Source of the DNA: Hyphomicrobium_A sp963726795
Lineage (GTDB): Bacteria > Pseudomonadota > Alphaproteobacteria > Rhizobiales > Hyphomicrobiaceae
Length of the DNA: 64,000 nt
Assembly: GCA_963726795.1 (NCBI GenBank)
Contig: CAVSDD010000003.1
Coordinates: 558,001-622,000 of the forward strand
Direction of reading: 5' to 3'
The notes under the pieces were generated by a model. It saw only the letters and a program-made list of their open reading frames with translations. It was not told where the DNA came from and made no database searches. The stretch's first letter is position 1; each line of letters begins with the position of its first letter. A program made the position numbers and the translations under genes. Below are positions 8,761-18,600 of the stretch, piece by piece.

Positions 8761-9890
8761 ATGTCCCAAAAGTCATTGTACCAGCGCAAACTAAACGTTG
8801 CTCTCTCTTTCGTTCTCCCCGCCATTATCTCGTTATGTGGCTACACGCCTGCTCTCGCCGACGATGGCGTCGTGAGGGTAATGAATCAGAACGTGTATTT
8901 CGGCACCGATCTGACGCCGATACTGACCGCACCGGCAAACCTGCTGCCCGCCGCAGCCGCGACCGCATACACAAACGTCCTCACCAATACCAAACCTGCC
9001 GAGCGCATGGCTGCGATCGCCAGTGAAATCGTGAAGTACAAGATCGACCTTGTCGGGTTGGAGGAAGTATTTCTTCTCCGGAACGGCCCGTTGCAGTTGC
9101 CGCCTGCGCCGAATTTCCTCCCGCGACAAACGTCGCGGTGGATAGCTTGCAGCTATTGCTCAGTGAGCTCGCCCGGCGGGGACAGAACTACCACGTCGTG
9201 GCAATCGTCCCGGGGCTCGACGCAGAGTTGCCGGCAATCGGTGGCGGCGTGGTGCTGGACGCGCGCCTGACGGTGCGAGATATGATCCTCGTCCGTGACG
9301 GTGCGGGCCTCCAGCTATCTAACGTGCAAGTGCAGGGGTATCTGACCAATCGCACATTTCCTTCGGCTTCAGGGGTAACGATACCGAATCCGCGCGGGTG
9401 GGCTTCCGTAGACGTGGACAAGAACGGTCGTAAATTTCGCTTCGCGGTTACTCATCTGGAAGAGGCCGATCCCGTCCAGAGGACGCAGGCGTACGACATG
9501 ATCAAGGGGGCAGGAAATACGACTTTGCCGGTGATCTTCGTTGGCGATTTCAACATTAATGCCAACGCGCCCACGGACCCGACCTATGCCGTCTACCAGC
9601 AGTTCGTCTCTGCGGGCTTCATCGATGCATGGGCGCAGAAATTCCCTGCGCTTCCCGGATTCACATGTTGCCAAAGCTCGAACCTGCTCAATCCCACTTC
9701 TCAATTGAACCAGCGCATCGACCTTGTGTTCTTCAAAGGCGGAATCGAGCTCACGGACATCATTGACGTTGGGGCAGAACAAACAGATCGCACGACTTCG
9801 GGTTTATGGCCGTCCGATCACGCGGGGGTGGCTGCGGCCTTCAAAATTCCCCAGACCCAGCCGCCATCGCAGCAGGTGGCACAGCACTGA
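8761..9890 (+). pseudogene. secreted endonuclease/exonuclease/phosphatase-family protein, one frameshift
   Basis: ATG 8761 follows GGAGGAATTGTT. The first part (frame 1) has a signal peptide ending GYTPALADD and the EEP start RVMNQNVYFGTDL, with the metal-ligand region DLVGLEEVF. Around 9105-9125 the frame shifts to 3, beginning ATNVAVDSLQLL, and runs to 9890. That part carries the remaining EEP signatures: FRFAVTHLE, FVGDFNINA and the C-terminal catalytic WPSDHAGVAAAF. All core Asn, Glu, Asp and His positions are present, so the ancestral protein was complete: a secreted phosphodiesterase (DNase-like or sphingomyelinase-like). Substrate unknown. Confidence 0.8.
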
Positions 9891-9900
9891 AGACTCGGCG

Positions 9901-9940
9901 AAGTGACGGAGCGCGGCGGGAAATTCTGCTCCGTCACTTT
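9901..9940 (+). terminator. intrinsic terminator after EEP gene
   Basis: 12-bp perfect stem AAGTGACGGAGC / GCTCCGTCACTT with a 15-base loop, then a short T-run (TTTCCCC). It starts 11 bases after the stop at 9890. Confidence 0.8.
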
Positions 9941-10076
9941 CCCCAGATGTGCAGACACCATCGGCAGAAACTCAAGTCAGCTTCGAGCGGATTGAGGAGG
10001 CGCGGGCGGCGGTTAGCAAGGTTTGGGAGCCGTTGACGAAAAAGTAGCCCACCTGCACCTAGGTCATTGGAGACGT

Positions 10077-10153
10077 TGGTGACCCCGACAGGATTTGAAC
10101 CTGTGACCCCCAGATTAGGAATCTGGTGCTCTATCCAGCTGAGCTACGGGGCC
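10077..10153 (-). tRNA. tRNA-Arg (anticodon CCU)
   Basis: Read on the minus strand: acceptor GGCCCCG pairs with CGGGGTC, D-arm TAGCTCAGCTGGATAGAGC, anticodon stem CCAGA/TCTGG with loop TTCCTAA (anticodon CCT), T-loop GGTTCAAATCC, discriminator A and an encoded CCA at 10077-10079. Decodes AGG. Its 3' end faces the block of secreted hydrolases to the left, a usual arrangement for an integration site, but no integrase or second tRNA 3' fragment was seen. Confidence 0.97.
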
Positions 10154-10427
10154 GAATTTGGTGAGCGCCACCCGTCTAAAACAAATAGCGGCGCTCAGCT
10201 AGGCAACGCGGGTGCCGGTCACCGGCGATTTCCGAACCGATTGCCGTCCCGGCATGAGCGCGCGACTTGGCAGCACAAACCACCTTGAATCTATCCCTGG
10301 AAGAATAACAACGCAGGGTTGTGCGCAGCAATACTGATAACCTATAGTGGTTGTCTCGGCGAGAGTGAGCCGGCGCAGATTTTTATCGATGTTCCTTGCT
10401 GGAATTGACTGCTGAGGCGCTCCCAGC

Positions 10428-12175
10428 ATGCCCAAGATCTGCATCGAATGGGTGCCGGTGCAGCTGTTCAAGCTCGGCATCCTCGGCTTCGATCACCTGC
10501 AGCTCGTCTACCAGCCCGACGACGCCGGTGGCGGCTCCCCGCAGGATCATTGGTTCGTGATGGAAGGCGTGCGCGACCCGGCGGACGACGGGCCGCTCCT
10601 GGGCATCCAGGGCGCCGACGGGCGCACCACGCTCGCCATGGCAAACGTCGCCGCGCGCGAAAGTCTCGTCTCAAAGATCGGGACGCCCGACTATCGCGGC
10701 AGCCGCGGCCTCCCCTTCGGGGGAGAGGCATTCCACGCCTGGGAAACGATGGCGTCGTACGCGCGCGATATCGAAGGGCAGGACTTTCCCTATATTCCCT
10801 TCGGGCTGCCCGGATCCCCGACGCCGACCATCAACTCGTCGTCCGCCGTGGCTTCGCTGATCCACTATTCCGGCCTCGATCCCTCGACCCGTCTTCCCTT
10901 CGGCGTGCACTTGTCGCCCGGCGTCGCGACCCTGCTCGGCACCAGCGGCGATGACATCATGCGCATCGAGCACGGGTTCACGACCCTGCTCGGCGGGCGC
11001 GGCAACGACGAGTTCTTTGGCGCTTACGAGCCGCACCGTATCGAGAAGTTCTACGGCGGCGAGGGCAACGATCTCTTCCACTGGTCGTCGGGGTTCAACA
11101 TCATTCACGGTGGCCAGCCGCAACTCGACTATCGGCAGGACGGCACCGACGCCATCGACTATTCGGGCGCGGGAAAAATCACGATCTCCTTCAATCATCA
11201 CTGGGTGCCGCACAAGGTGCCCGAGTACGTGACCGAGTTCGAGCACGGGCTCGATCACTTGTTTTCCATCGAGCGCATCGAGTGGAACGAGGCGACCGAC
11301 CAGATCATTCTCGGCAACGGCGTCAGCATCGTCGAGGACAAGTCGGTGCACGAGCCGGTCAGCGGCAACGGCAACGACAACGGCGGTGAGAGACCGCAGC
11401 CGGCGCCGGCGCGCATGCGCTCAGGCTTCCTGCATCACGACGGCGAGGACGACATCAGCGTGAGCTCAGCCGGCGATTATACGCTGCGCGAAGGTGAGAG
11501 GGGTCTTGAGCTGTTGCCGGGAGCGAGCGAGGGCACCGGAAATGCGGCGGCGAACCGGCTCATCGGCAACGATGCGGAAAATGTTTTGCGCGGGCTGGCG
11601 GGCGACGACACGTTGTATGGCGGCGGCGGCGATGATGTGTTGCTCGGCGGTCCGGGCAGCGACGCCTACGTCTACCTGCATGGCGACGGAAATGACATCA
11701 TCGTCGATGCGGCCGATGCTGGCGATGTCGATACGCTCGTGCTGGCGGGTGGCATCGAGCCGGCCGACGTTGCGTTTTGCCGGCCCGACGCGGCTACCCG
11801 CGACCTCGTGCTCACGCTCGTCGACGGGGCCATTCGCATCCGTAACTTTCTTGGCGGTCCGCTCGAGGGAATCGAGCGCGTCGAATTCGATCGGACGCCG
11901 CCCTGGACGCGCCCGGAGCTTGACGCCTTCGCGGCGAATGCACCGCTGTGCCCGGACGCAACCGCTGGCGCACCGCCTGTAGGAGTAGAGGCCGGCGAGA
12001 CCATAGCGTCCTTCGTCGAGGAGCTTTCGCACATCGTGGCGGCAGGCGCATCGATGTCGCCGCCGGGTGGCACGCCGCTGAACTCAGCAGCGGTGGCGAC
12101 GCCGACATCTGGCAGGGCGATCCGCCGATGGAGGGTATCGTCATCGACTTCGAGGCCGCAAATTGGCTCTACTGA
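10428..12175 (+). CDS. RTX/hemolysin-type calcium-binding repeat protein (C-terminus probably frameshifted)
   Basis: About 580 residues. The middle carries glycine-aspartate nonapeptide-type repeats (LLGGRGNDEFFG, FYGGEGNDLFHW, LAGDDTLYGGGGDDVLLGG), which bind Ca2+ as a parallel beta roll outside the cell. The N-terminal ~170 residues have no repeats and include HLQLVYQPDD, DHWFVMEG and TPTINSSSAVASLIHYSG, an NSxS-type pattern also seen at the N-termini of other RTX proteins. The open frame runs to 12287, but a natural end (SSGGDADIWQGDPPMEGIV to ANWLY, stop 12175) lies in the next frame, just before a terminator. The frame therefore probably shifts near 12080. There is no signal peptide; type I secretion is likely. 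Confidence 0.75.
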
Positions 12176-12179
12176 GCGC

Positions 12180-12213
12180 TTCGCCGGCAGCGAACAAAGC
12201 GCGGCGAAATTTT
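12180..12213 (+). terminator. intrinsic terminator after RTX gene
   Basis: Stem TTCGCCG / CGGCGAA with a 15-base loop, followed by ATTTT. It begins 5 bases after the stop at 12175, supporting that stop rather than the later one at 12287. Confidence 0.65.
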
Positions 12214-12301
12214 CTCCCCGCCTTGATATATTCGTCCACACTGGACCTGCATCGAGAGCCAGGTGCGGCAGCCGTGCGTCGTCGTAGCAGTGGTAATTCG
12301 C

Positions 12302-13276
12302 GTGAAGCGTTCTCCCGACCATCGGCAGTTTGCGGTCGCCGCTTCCATGACAATTATCCTGCTGGCGCAGCTCGTGTCGGCCGCGGCCAAGGAGGCGGCG
12401 ACCGGCACCTGTGTCCTCGAGCCGGGCCCCGTCCGCACGGTTGTTCGCGTCATCGATTCAGAGACCGTGCTGCTCGACGACAACCGGCAGGTCCGGCTCA
12501 TCGGCGCGCTCGCTCCCCTGTCTCCGGATCTGGGAGCTGACAGCCAGCCGTGGCCGCCGGAGGAAAAGGCGACAGCCGCGCTGAGCGATCTGGTGCTGGG
12601 CAAGACGGTTGAGCTGGCGTTCGCCAAGCGACGCGCCGATCGCTACGGCCGTCTGCTCGCGCACCTGTTCCTTGAACGAAACGGCGAGCGCACCTGGGTG
12701 CAGGGTGAGCTGCTAAGCGGCGGCAACGCGCGCGCTTACGGCCTCCCCGGCGGCACCCCGTGTCTCCGCGAGATGCTGGCGCACGAGCGCCTCGCGCGAG
12801 ACGCGCACCTCGGGCTGTGGGCGAGCGCCGTCTACGCAGTGCGATCGGCGCAGAACCCGCCCGCGCTTTTGCGCTTGCGCAACACCTATCAGATCGTCGC
12901 CGGGCGCATCGCCCATGTGGCCCAGACCAAATCGCGCACGTACATAAATTTCGGCGAGGATTGGCACACCGATTTCACGGCGGGCATTTCCGCCGGCGCC
13001 GGGCGTGCGCAGCCCGAGCAGGCGAAAGCGCTTGCCGCGCTCGAAGGCAAGACGGTCGAAGTGCGCGGCTGGATCGAGTATCGCAACGGCCCCTACATCG
13101 AGATCACGGACCTCGACCAGATAACGCCCATCGATGGAAACAGCCGCCCGACGCCGCCCGCTCCGTCGGCCGATGCCCCGTCGACCAGCAGCGATCGAAG
13201 CACGACGATGCCGAGCCTGCCCGGCCCAAACGAAAAGCGCCCGGTGCAGCAAAGCCCGGGCGCCCTCGATTTGTGA
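12302..13276 (+). CDS. secreted thermonuclease (SNase)-like protein, probably catalytically dead
   Basis: About 324 residues from a GTG at 12302; a longer frame from 12263 is possible but gives a worse signal peptide. A hydrophobic export segment (MTIILLAQLVSAAA) precedes the SNase domain: VRTVVRVIDSETVLL, QVRLIGALAPLSPD, ADRYGRLLAHLFL, then ARDAHLGLWA. Compared with staphylococcal nuclease, the two catalytic Arg positions appear kept (R of QVRLIG, R of DRYGR), but the Asp40 and Glu43 positions align with Leu. A second beta-rich domain (TKSRTYINFGEDW to YIEITDLDQI) resembles the OB-like extension of other SNase proteins. It ends just before convergent carD. Function unknown. Confidence 0.75.
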   Translation: MKRSPDHRQFAVAASMTIILLAQLVSAAAKEAATGTCVLEPGPVRTVVRVIDSETVLLDDNRQVRLIGALAPLSPDLGADSQPWPPEEKATAALSDLVLGKTVELAFAKRRADRYGRLLAHLFLERNGERTWVQGELLSGGNARAYGLPGGTPCLREMLAHERLARDAHLGLWASAVYAVRSAQNPPALLRLRNTYQIVAGRIAHVAQTKSRTYINFGEDWHTDFTAGISAGAGRAQPEQAKALAALEGKTVEVRGWIEYRNGPYIEITDLDQITPIDGNSRPTPPAPSADAPSTSSDRSTTMPSLPGPNEKRPVQQSPGALDL

Positions 13277-13290
13277 GTTTCGTGTTGGTG

Positions 13291-14298
13291 TCAGGCGGCG
13301 CGCGTTTCGGCGTCGCCCTCGGCGGTCTCAGCCTCGGCTTCGGCAGCGAGCCTACGACCCTTGGCGCTCTTCGACAGAATTTCCGTAATGCGCTGCACCG
13401 CGCCGCGCTCGTCGAGCTTCTCGACGGCCGCGATCTCGCGGGCCATGCGATCGAGCGCATCCTCGTAAAGCTGCCGCTCGGAGTAGGACTGTTCCGGCTG
13501 AGCCTCCGAGCGATAGAGATCGCGCACCACCTCGGCGATCGAAACGAGATCACCCGAGTTGATCTTGGCAACGTACTCCTGGGCGCGGCGGCTCCACATG
13601 GTCCGCTTCACGCGCGCGCGGCCCTTGAGGGTTTCCATCGCCTTCTTGACGACGGGCTCCTCGGCCAGCTTGCGCATGCCGACGCTCGCCAGCTTGCCGG
13701 TGGGCACGCGCAGCGTGAGCTTCTCCTTGTCGAAGTTGATCACGAAGAGCTCGAGCGCCATTCCGGCGATCTCCTGCTCCTCGATGCCGACGATGCGGCC
13801 GACGCCGTGCGCGGGATAGACGATGTATTCGTTGGCGCGGAAGCCGTGGCGCTGACTGACCGGCTTCTTCTGCGCATTGGCGAGCTGACGCGCGGCCGCG
13901 GCCTTCTCTGCAACCGATTTCGGGGTCGGCGCTGCGGCGACAGGCGCGGTGATCTTCTGGCCGGCCGGCTTGACGGCGGCGGCAACCGCACGCGCGGGCG
14001 CTGGTCCGCCGGGGCGGAATGCCGGCTTCCCGCCGATCGTGGGCTTGCCATGGGCAACTTTGGCGACGGGAGGAGCGGTCTTGGCAGCCGACTTGACGGG
14101 CGCCTTGGTTCCTGCTGTCGTGGGCTTCTTCGCAACAGCCGGTGCTTTAGCAGCGACCTTGGCGGCGACGGGCTTGGACTTGGAAAGCGGAGGACCCGGC
14201 TTCTTGGCCGCGACGGCGGCTTTGCTGGCAGATTTCTTGCCGGCAGGGGCCGAGGTTGCGGCGCGAGCGGCAGACTGTGCCTTTTTCTTTTGAGCCAT
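13291..14298 (-). CDS. CarD family transcriptional regulator with long basic N-terminal tail
   Basis: 335 residues from ATG 14298. Residues ~151-320 are a normal CarD/CdnL protein: the Tudor-like RNA polymerase-interacting domain (FRANEYIVYPAHGVGRIVGI, INFDKEKLTLRVP) and the helical DNA-binding part (VKRTMWSRRAQEYVAKINSG). CarD binds the RNAP beta subunit and stabilises open complexes. Residues 1-148 are extremely Ala/Lys/Pro-rich (AAKKPGPP, AAKVAAKAPAVAKKP), like a histone H1 tail, and add about 150 residues to the usual alphaproteobacterial length. The tail may add nonspecific DNA binding (inference). Last gene of the helicase-S4-ferredoxin run. Confidence 0.9.
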   Translation of the reverse strand: MAQKKKAQSAARAATSAPAGKKSASKAAVAAKKPGPPLSKSKPVAAKVAAKAPAVAKKPTTAGTKAPVKSAAKTAPPVAKVAHGKPTIGGKPAFRPGGPAPARAVAAAVKPAGQKITAPVAAAPTPKSVAEKAAAARQLANAQKKPVSQRHGFRANEYIVYPAHGVGRIVGIEEQEIAGMALELFVINFDKEKLTLRVPTGKLASVGMRKLAEEPVVKKAMETLKGRARVKRTMWSRRAQEYVAKINSGDLVSIAEVVRDLYRSEAQPEQSYSERQLYEDALDRMAREIAAVEKLDERGAVQRITEILSKSAKGRRLAAEAEAETAEGDAETRAA

Positions 14299-14731
14299 AG
14301 GGGTCGTCTCACTTTCTCGGTCAAGGTGTACAGGCGCCGCGTGTTCGCGGTGCAAGCCGGAGCGTCAGTGCGCGGGACTGCGGCTCCAAGGTCGAGTTTT
14401 GCCGGATCCGCGTCCTGCAAGAGCCGCGGGCCAGGTCGTCCGTTGGGGGATTTTGGCTAAGTCAAAACCGCTCATCCTCGGTCCGAAAATGGTCCGATCA
14501 ATGCTCAAGTCAGGACGAAGCGGATACTCTTTGTTCGCTCCTGTTCCAGCTTTGTTGTTGGTTCTGCGGGTCAACTTGAGCTACCGTAACACAAACTTCA
14601 TCGAAAATGAAGGCCAGCCGCCGCACAGGATGTGAGGCCGCTTAACGAACGCTCGAAAATCCCAGGCATTTCAAGGGTTGGAAGCGCATTTTGCCGCAAC
14701 TACCGCGGTATTGGCGCGTTGCCGTCACAAC
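14299..14731 (-). promoter_or_regulatory. 433-base gap between fdxA and the CarD gene; probable CarD promoter region
   Basis: No gene fits. The minus strand shows TTGACC at about 14568-14573 but no matching -10, so I cannot place the promoter. A GTTC-N6-GTTC pair lies at 14533-14546; it is one base short of the alphaproteobacterial LexA spacing. Confidence 0.35.
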
Positions 14732-15070
14732 CTAGTCGCCAGAGCCCGGATCGGGGGAGAAGTACTTCTCGAACTTCCCCGCCTCGGTTTTATGGGCATC
14801 GGCGTCGGCCGGCGGCTCCTTTTTGGAGGTGATATTCGGCCAGGTCTCGGAAAACTTCCGGTTGAGCTCCAGCCACTTCTCCAACCCGGGCTCGGTGTCG
14901 GGCTTGATGGCGTCGACGGGGCATTCGGGCTCGCACACCCCGCAGTCGATGCATTCGTCGGGGTGGATGACGAGCATGTTCTCGCCTTCGTAGAAGCAGT
15001 CGACTGGGCAGACCTCAACGCAATCGGTGTATTTGCACTTTATGCAGTTTTCATTGACGATGTAGGTCAT
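14732..15070 (-). CDS. fdxA: 7Fe ferredoxin FdxA
   Basis: 112-residue ferredoxin carrying one [3Fe-4S] and one [4Fe-4S] cluster, an intracellular electron carrier. Cysteine pattern: CIKCKYTDCVEVCPVDCF near the N-terminus and CIDCGVCEPECPVDAI around residues 40-55, followed by the C-terminal extension ending in FEKYFSPDPGSGD that is typical of the Azotobacter FdI-like family. It lies between the S4 protein and CarD on the same strand, as in most Hyphomicrobiales. The electron donor and acceptor cannot be told from context. Confidence 0.95.
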   Translation of the reverse strand: MTYIVNENCIKCKYTDCVEVCPVDCFYEGENMLVIHPDECIDCGVCEPECPVDAIKPDTEPGLEKWLELNRKFSETWPNITSKKEPPADADAHKTEAGKFEKYFSPDPGSGD

Positions 15071-15176
15071 GGATTAGCCCGGCTTCCTTCCTCATCCAAT
15101 CGCGGATTAGGCCTTCACTCAATGGCTGGGTATGCGGCCGGCTGCGACCATGCTCTGACTGCAGAAACGCGCTGTC

Positions 15177-15623
15177 TCAGCGGACCTTGTCACCAAACCG
15201 GTCAATATCGCGACGCTCTTTCTTGGTGGGCCGTCCGCTGCCGGCCGGACGCCGGCCGGGGCTCATCGCATCCTGTTGCCAGTCACCGCGCTGCATTGGT
15301 GACTGCGCGGAAGGTTTGAGCGGATCGGCCACGGGTGTCAATTCCTCATAAAGCGCGGCCGCCGCGGCCGGTGGACCTCGGCGCTCGGCGAGGCCGCGCA
15401 CCGTCAGGATTCTCACGCGCCGGTTCACGGTGACGGTCAGCGTGTCGGAAGCGCGCACGGTGTGGCTTGGCTTCTCGATGCGCGTACGATTGAGCCTGAC
15501 CTTGCCTCCGACAACCAGTGCTGCGGCCAGCGTGCGCGTCTTGGCAATCCGGGCAAACCAGAGCCACTTGTCGATCCGCTGAGTGCCGGCTTCCTCTGCC
15601 TGCTGCTCGGCGCGGGGGCTCAA
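15177..15623 (-). CDS. S4-domain RNA-binding protein (Hsp15/HslR-like)
   Basis: 148 residues. The S4 RNA-binding fold occupies residues ~15-80 (QRIDKWLWFARIAKTRTLA, GGKVRLNRTRIEKPSHTV). Hsp15 homologues bind free 50S subunits with stalled nascent chains and help recycle them. The C-terminal ~60 residues are Arg/Gln/Pro-rich and basic (PTKKERRDIDRF). Its ATG overlaps the stop of the upstream helicase gene by 4 bases, so the two are translationally coupled and probably both act on RNA. Confidence 0.9.
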   Translation of the reverse strand: MSPRAEQQAEEAGTQRIDKWLWFARIAKTRTLAAALVVGGKVRLNRTRIEKPSHTVRASDTLTVTVNRRVRILTVRGLAERRGPPAAAAALYEELTPVADPLKPSAQSPMQRGDWQQDAMSPGRRPAGSGRPTKKERRDIDRFGDKVR

Positions 15624-18600
15624 GAGCTCGTCTCCTTGCCTCGCTTGGCCAGAACCTCGCGCAGGGCACCGAGCGCCGCGAAGGGCGAATCCGCGTCAAC
15701 GCTGACACGTCGCGGCGGCGTTGCCGTGTGCACCTCTGGCTTGCGCGTGTCCTCGCGCCGGCGCCGGTCGCCGCCCTGAGGGCGGCGCGTATGCGCATCG
15801 CGACCGCGCTCCTTGTTGCGGGCGCCAGCTTTGTCGGGCCGAGGGGCCTCTCGCATCGCGGGCCGTGCGTTCGGCTCGCCCGGCGCGGGAGCGGCCGCCG
15901 GCGCTGGGGACGCCGCGGAAGCATCGCTGCTGCGTTTCGTGCGGTTGGCATCGGTGCGCTGGCGTGGCGCGCTCTTGCGATGCTCTGGGCGCGCATGACG
16001 CCGTGGTCGCCAAATTTCCTCGAACACCTCGATCTCGGCCTCAGCAGCGGCAGAGACAGGGGCGGGCGCAGGCGGGGGCGCATCCAGAACTGGCGCATCC
16101 AGAACTATTGTCGAAGCCACTGCAGCTTCGGCCACGGCCTCCGCCGGTGCTGCGTCGGCGCCATCCACGGCCGGCACCACCGCCAAGGGGTCCACGGCTG
16201 TGGCGGCAGGTGTCGCGGCCGCCGGGCCGATGCGCCGCCGATCGAGACGGAAGCCCAATGCCTTGAGCACGCCGGAAAGCTCGTCGGGTGAGCAGCCGAG
16301 CAGAGACATCATCTCGGGCGTCGTGGTGAACCCGCCATCTCCCGTTGCGCCGGCAGGGCCGGACGCGCCTTCGCCGCTGCGGCGCCAAGCGAGGAGCGGG
16401 CGAATGAGATCGGCGAGCCGCTCTAGAATGTCGATGCGGACGGAGCGGGGCCCGCACACATGATAGCCGTACGCGCGATAAAAGTTCTCGGGCGTCTCGG
16501 GCGCCGGGGCAAAGGACGTCAGCCCGGCGCGCGGCGCTTCGGGGAGCGCGTCAAGCGACACGGCGCCCTTTGCTGCCTCGCGCAGTGCCCACAACGTCAG
16601 GGTAATTTCGGCGGCGGCCGGTTTCAGCAGCATCGGGAAGTAGATGTTGAAGGCCCCAAACCGCACCCCGTACTTGCGCAGCTGCGCGCGCGCGGTCTGG
16701 TCGAGCGACTTGATCTCGTCAGCGACGGTCTCGCGCTTCAGAATGCCGAGGTTCTCGCGAAGGCGGAACGCGATACCGCGCGCAAGCCCGGAAACGTCCT
16801 CGGCCTTGCCGATTTCGACCAGCTGCTTCAGGCGTTCGGCGATCGTCTGAGCGACCCACGCTTCGAGCTTGGCCTGTATCTTCTCGCGATCCTGCGCTGA
16901 GAGATGCTCATCCGCGACGATGGCAACGGATAGTTTCAGCGGGTCGTCTGTCGCGGCAAGTTGCGCGATCTCCTCGCCCTTCCAGATTATTTGACCCTTC
17001 CGCGTCAGCTGGAAGGCATCGGTCTGGGCCGCTGCAACACGTCGAGCCCGCATCGCCAGCTCGCGCGCCAGCACTTGCGCTGCCGCGTTGCGCGCGGCCT
17101 TGCCGTGAATGCCTTCGCCGCCCTGATCCGGCGTGAAGCGGAAGCCCCGCAAGCGCCCGACGAAGTGGTTCTCGACATTGATCGCACCGTCCTCCGCGAT
17201 CTCCGCCTGCAGCTCTTCCTTGTCGCGCATTCCCTTCATCAGCGCGCTCGTGCGCAGATCGACAAAGCGCTGCGTCAGGCATTCGTGCAGCGCGTCCGAC
17301 AATCGGTCCTCGATATCGCGGGTCCGTTCCTGCCAGTGCACGGGGTCCTTGAGCCAGTCGGCGCGGTTTGAAACGAACGTCCACGTACGTATGTGCGCGA
17401 TGCGATTGGCGAGAGTGTCGATGTCGCCGTCGGTGCGGTCGGCGAACGCGACCTGCTTGGCGAACCAGTCTTCCGGGATGCGCTCGTTGGGTCCGAGCAG
17501 ATTCTTGTAGATCGTCGCAACCAGCTCGGCGTGCGATTGCCCCGAGATCTTGCGGTAATCGGGGATTTGGCAAACCTCCCACAGCTTGGCGACGGCGGCC
17601 GGGGCGCAGGCGAGCGCAATGATCTCCTTGTCCTCGCCGACCGTCTCCAGCGCAATGACATCGTCGGCCGAGCGTGCGCGCGTGAGCCGCTGCAGGCCCG
17701 GGGTGGTGCGCAGGGAGTTCTTCAGACCTTCCAGCGTTGAAAAATCGAGATCGCGATTGCGCCACTGGAGCGTGCGCACGCTTTCGAAGTTGTGCGTCTC
17801 CAGCCGCTCGATCGTGTCGGAATCGAACGGCTCTGCCGAGGCCGTGACCCCGAAGGTGCCGTCGTTCATGTGACGGCCGGCGCGGCCCGCGATCTGGCTC
17901 AGTTCGGCAGGCGTCAGATTGCGGTGGTTCTGGCCGTCGAATTTACGCGTGGCTGAGAAGGCGATGTGATCGACATCGAGATTGAGGCCCATGCCGATGG
18001 CGTCGGTCGCGACGAGGAAGTCCACGTCTCCGGACTGATAGAGCGCGACTTGCGCGTTGCGCGTGCGGGGCGACAGCGCCCCCAGCACCACGGCTGCGCC
18101 GCCGCTCTGGCGGCGCACCAGCTCGGCGATCGAATAGACCTCGGCAGCCGAGAACGCCACGATGGCCGAGCGCTGCGGCAGGCGGGTGATCTTCTTCTGG
18201 CCGGCATAGGTGAGCTTTGACAGGCGCGGGCGGGAAATGAAATTGGCGCCCGGCACGAGATCGCTGATGACCTCGCGCATCGTTTGCGCGCCCAGCAGCA
18301 GCGTTTCGGAGCGTCCGCGCGCGTGCAGGAGGCGGTCCGTAAATACGTGTCCGCGCTCGGGATCAGCGGCGAGCTGCACTTCGTCGATCGCCAGAAAATC
18401 GACGTCGATGTCGCGCGGCATTGCCTCGACCGTGCACACCCAATAGCGCGCCCGCTCCGGCTTGATCTTCTCCTCGCCGGTGATCAGCGCGACCACGTCG
18501 GCGCCGAGCCGCGCGGCGAGCTTGTCGTAGACCTCGCGCGCCAACAGGCGCAGCGGAAGGCCGATCATCCCGCTCTCATGGCCGATCATCCGTTCGATGG

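Noticed and set aside
10067..10288. Plus-strand frame starting METLVTPTGFEPVTP
   Set aside because: This is the classic false translation of the antisense of a tRNA gene; the tRNA-Arg structure explains it.
12176..12287. C-terminal extension of the RTX protein to 12287
   Set aside because: The end is Arg/Ser-rich and runs through a hairpin with a T-run; the adjacent frame gives a natural protein end at 12175.
12760..14460. 566-codon plus-strand frame across the SNase-like and CarD genes
   Set aside because: It is antisense to the CarD gene and out of frame in the SNase gene, with low-complexity Arg/Gly/Leu content only.
14533..14546. Possible LexA box (GTTC-N6-GTTC)
   Set aside because: The alphaproteobacterial LexA site needs seven bases between the half sites; here there are six, and no SOS gene follows.
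15518..16291. 257-codon plus-strand frame opposite the helicase C-terminus
   Set aside because: Antisense of the helicase low-complexity tail; no start signal and no recognisable domain.
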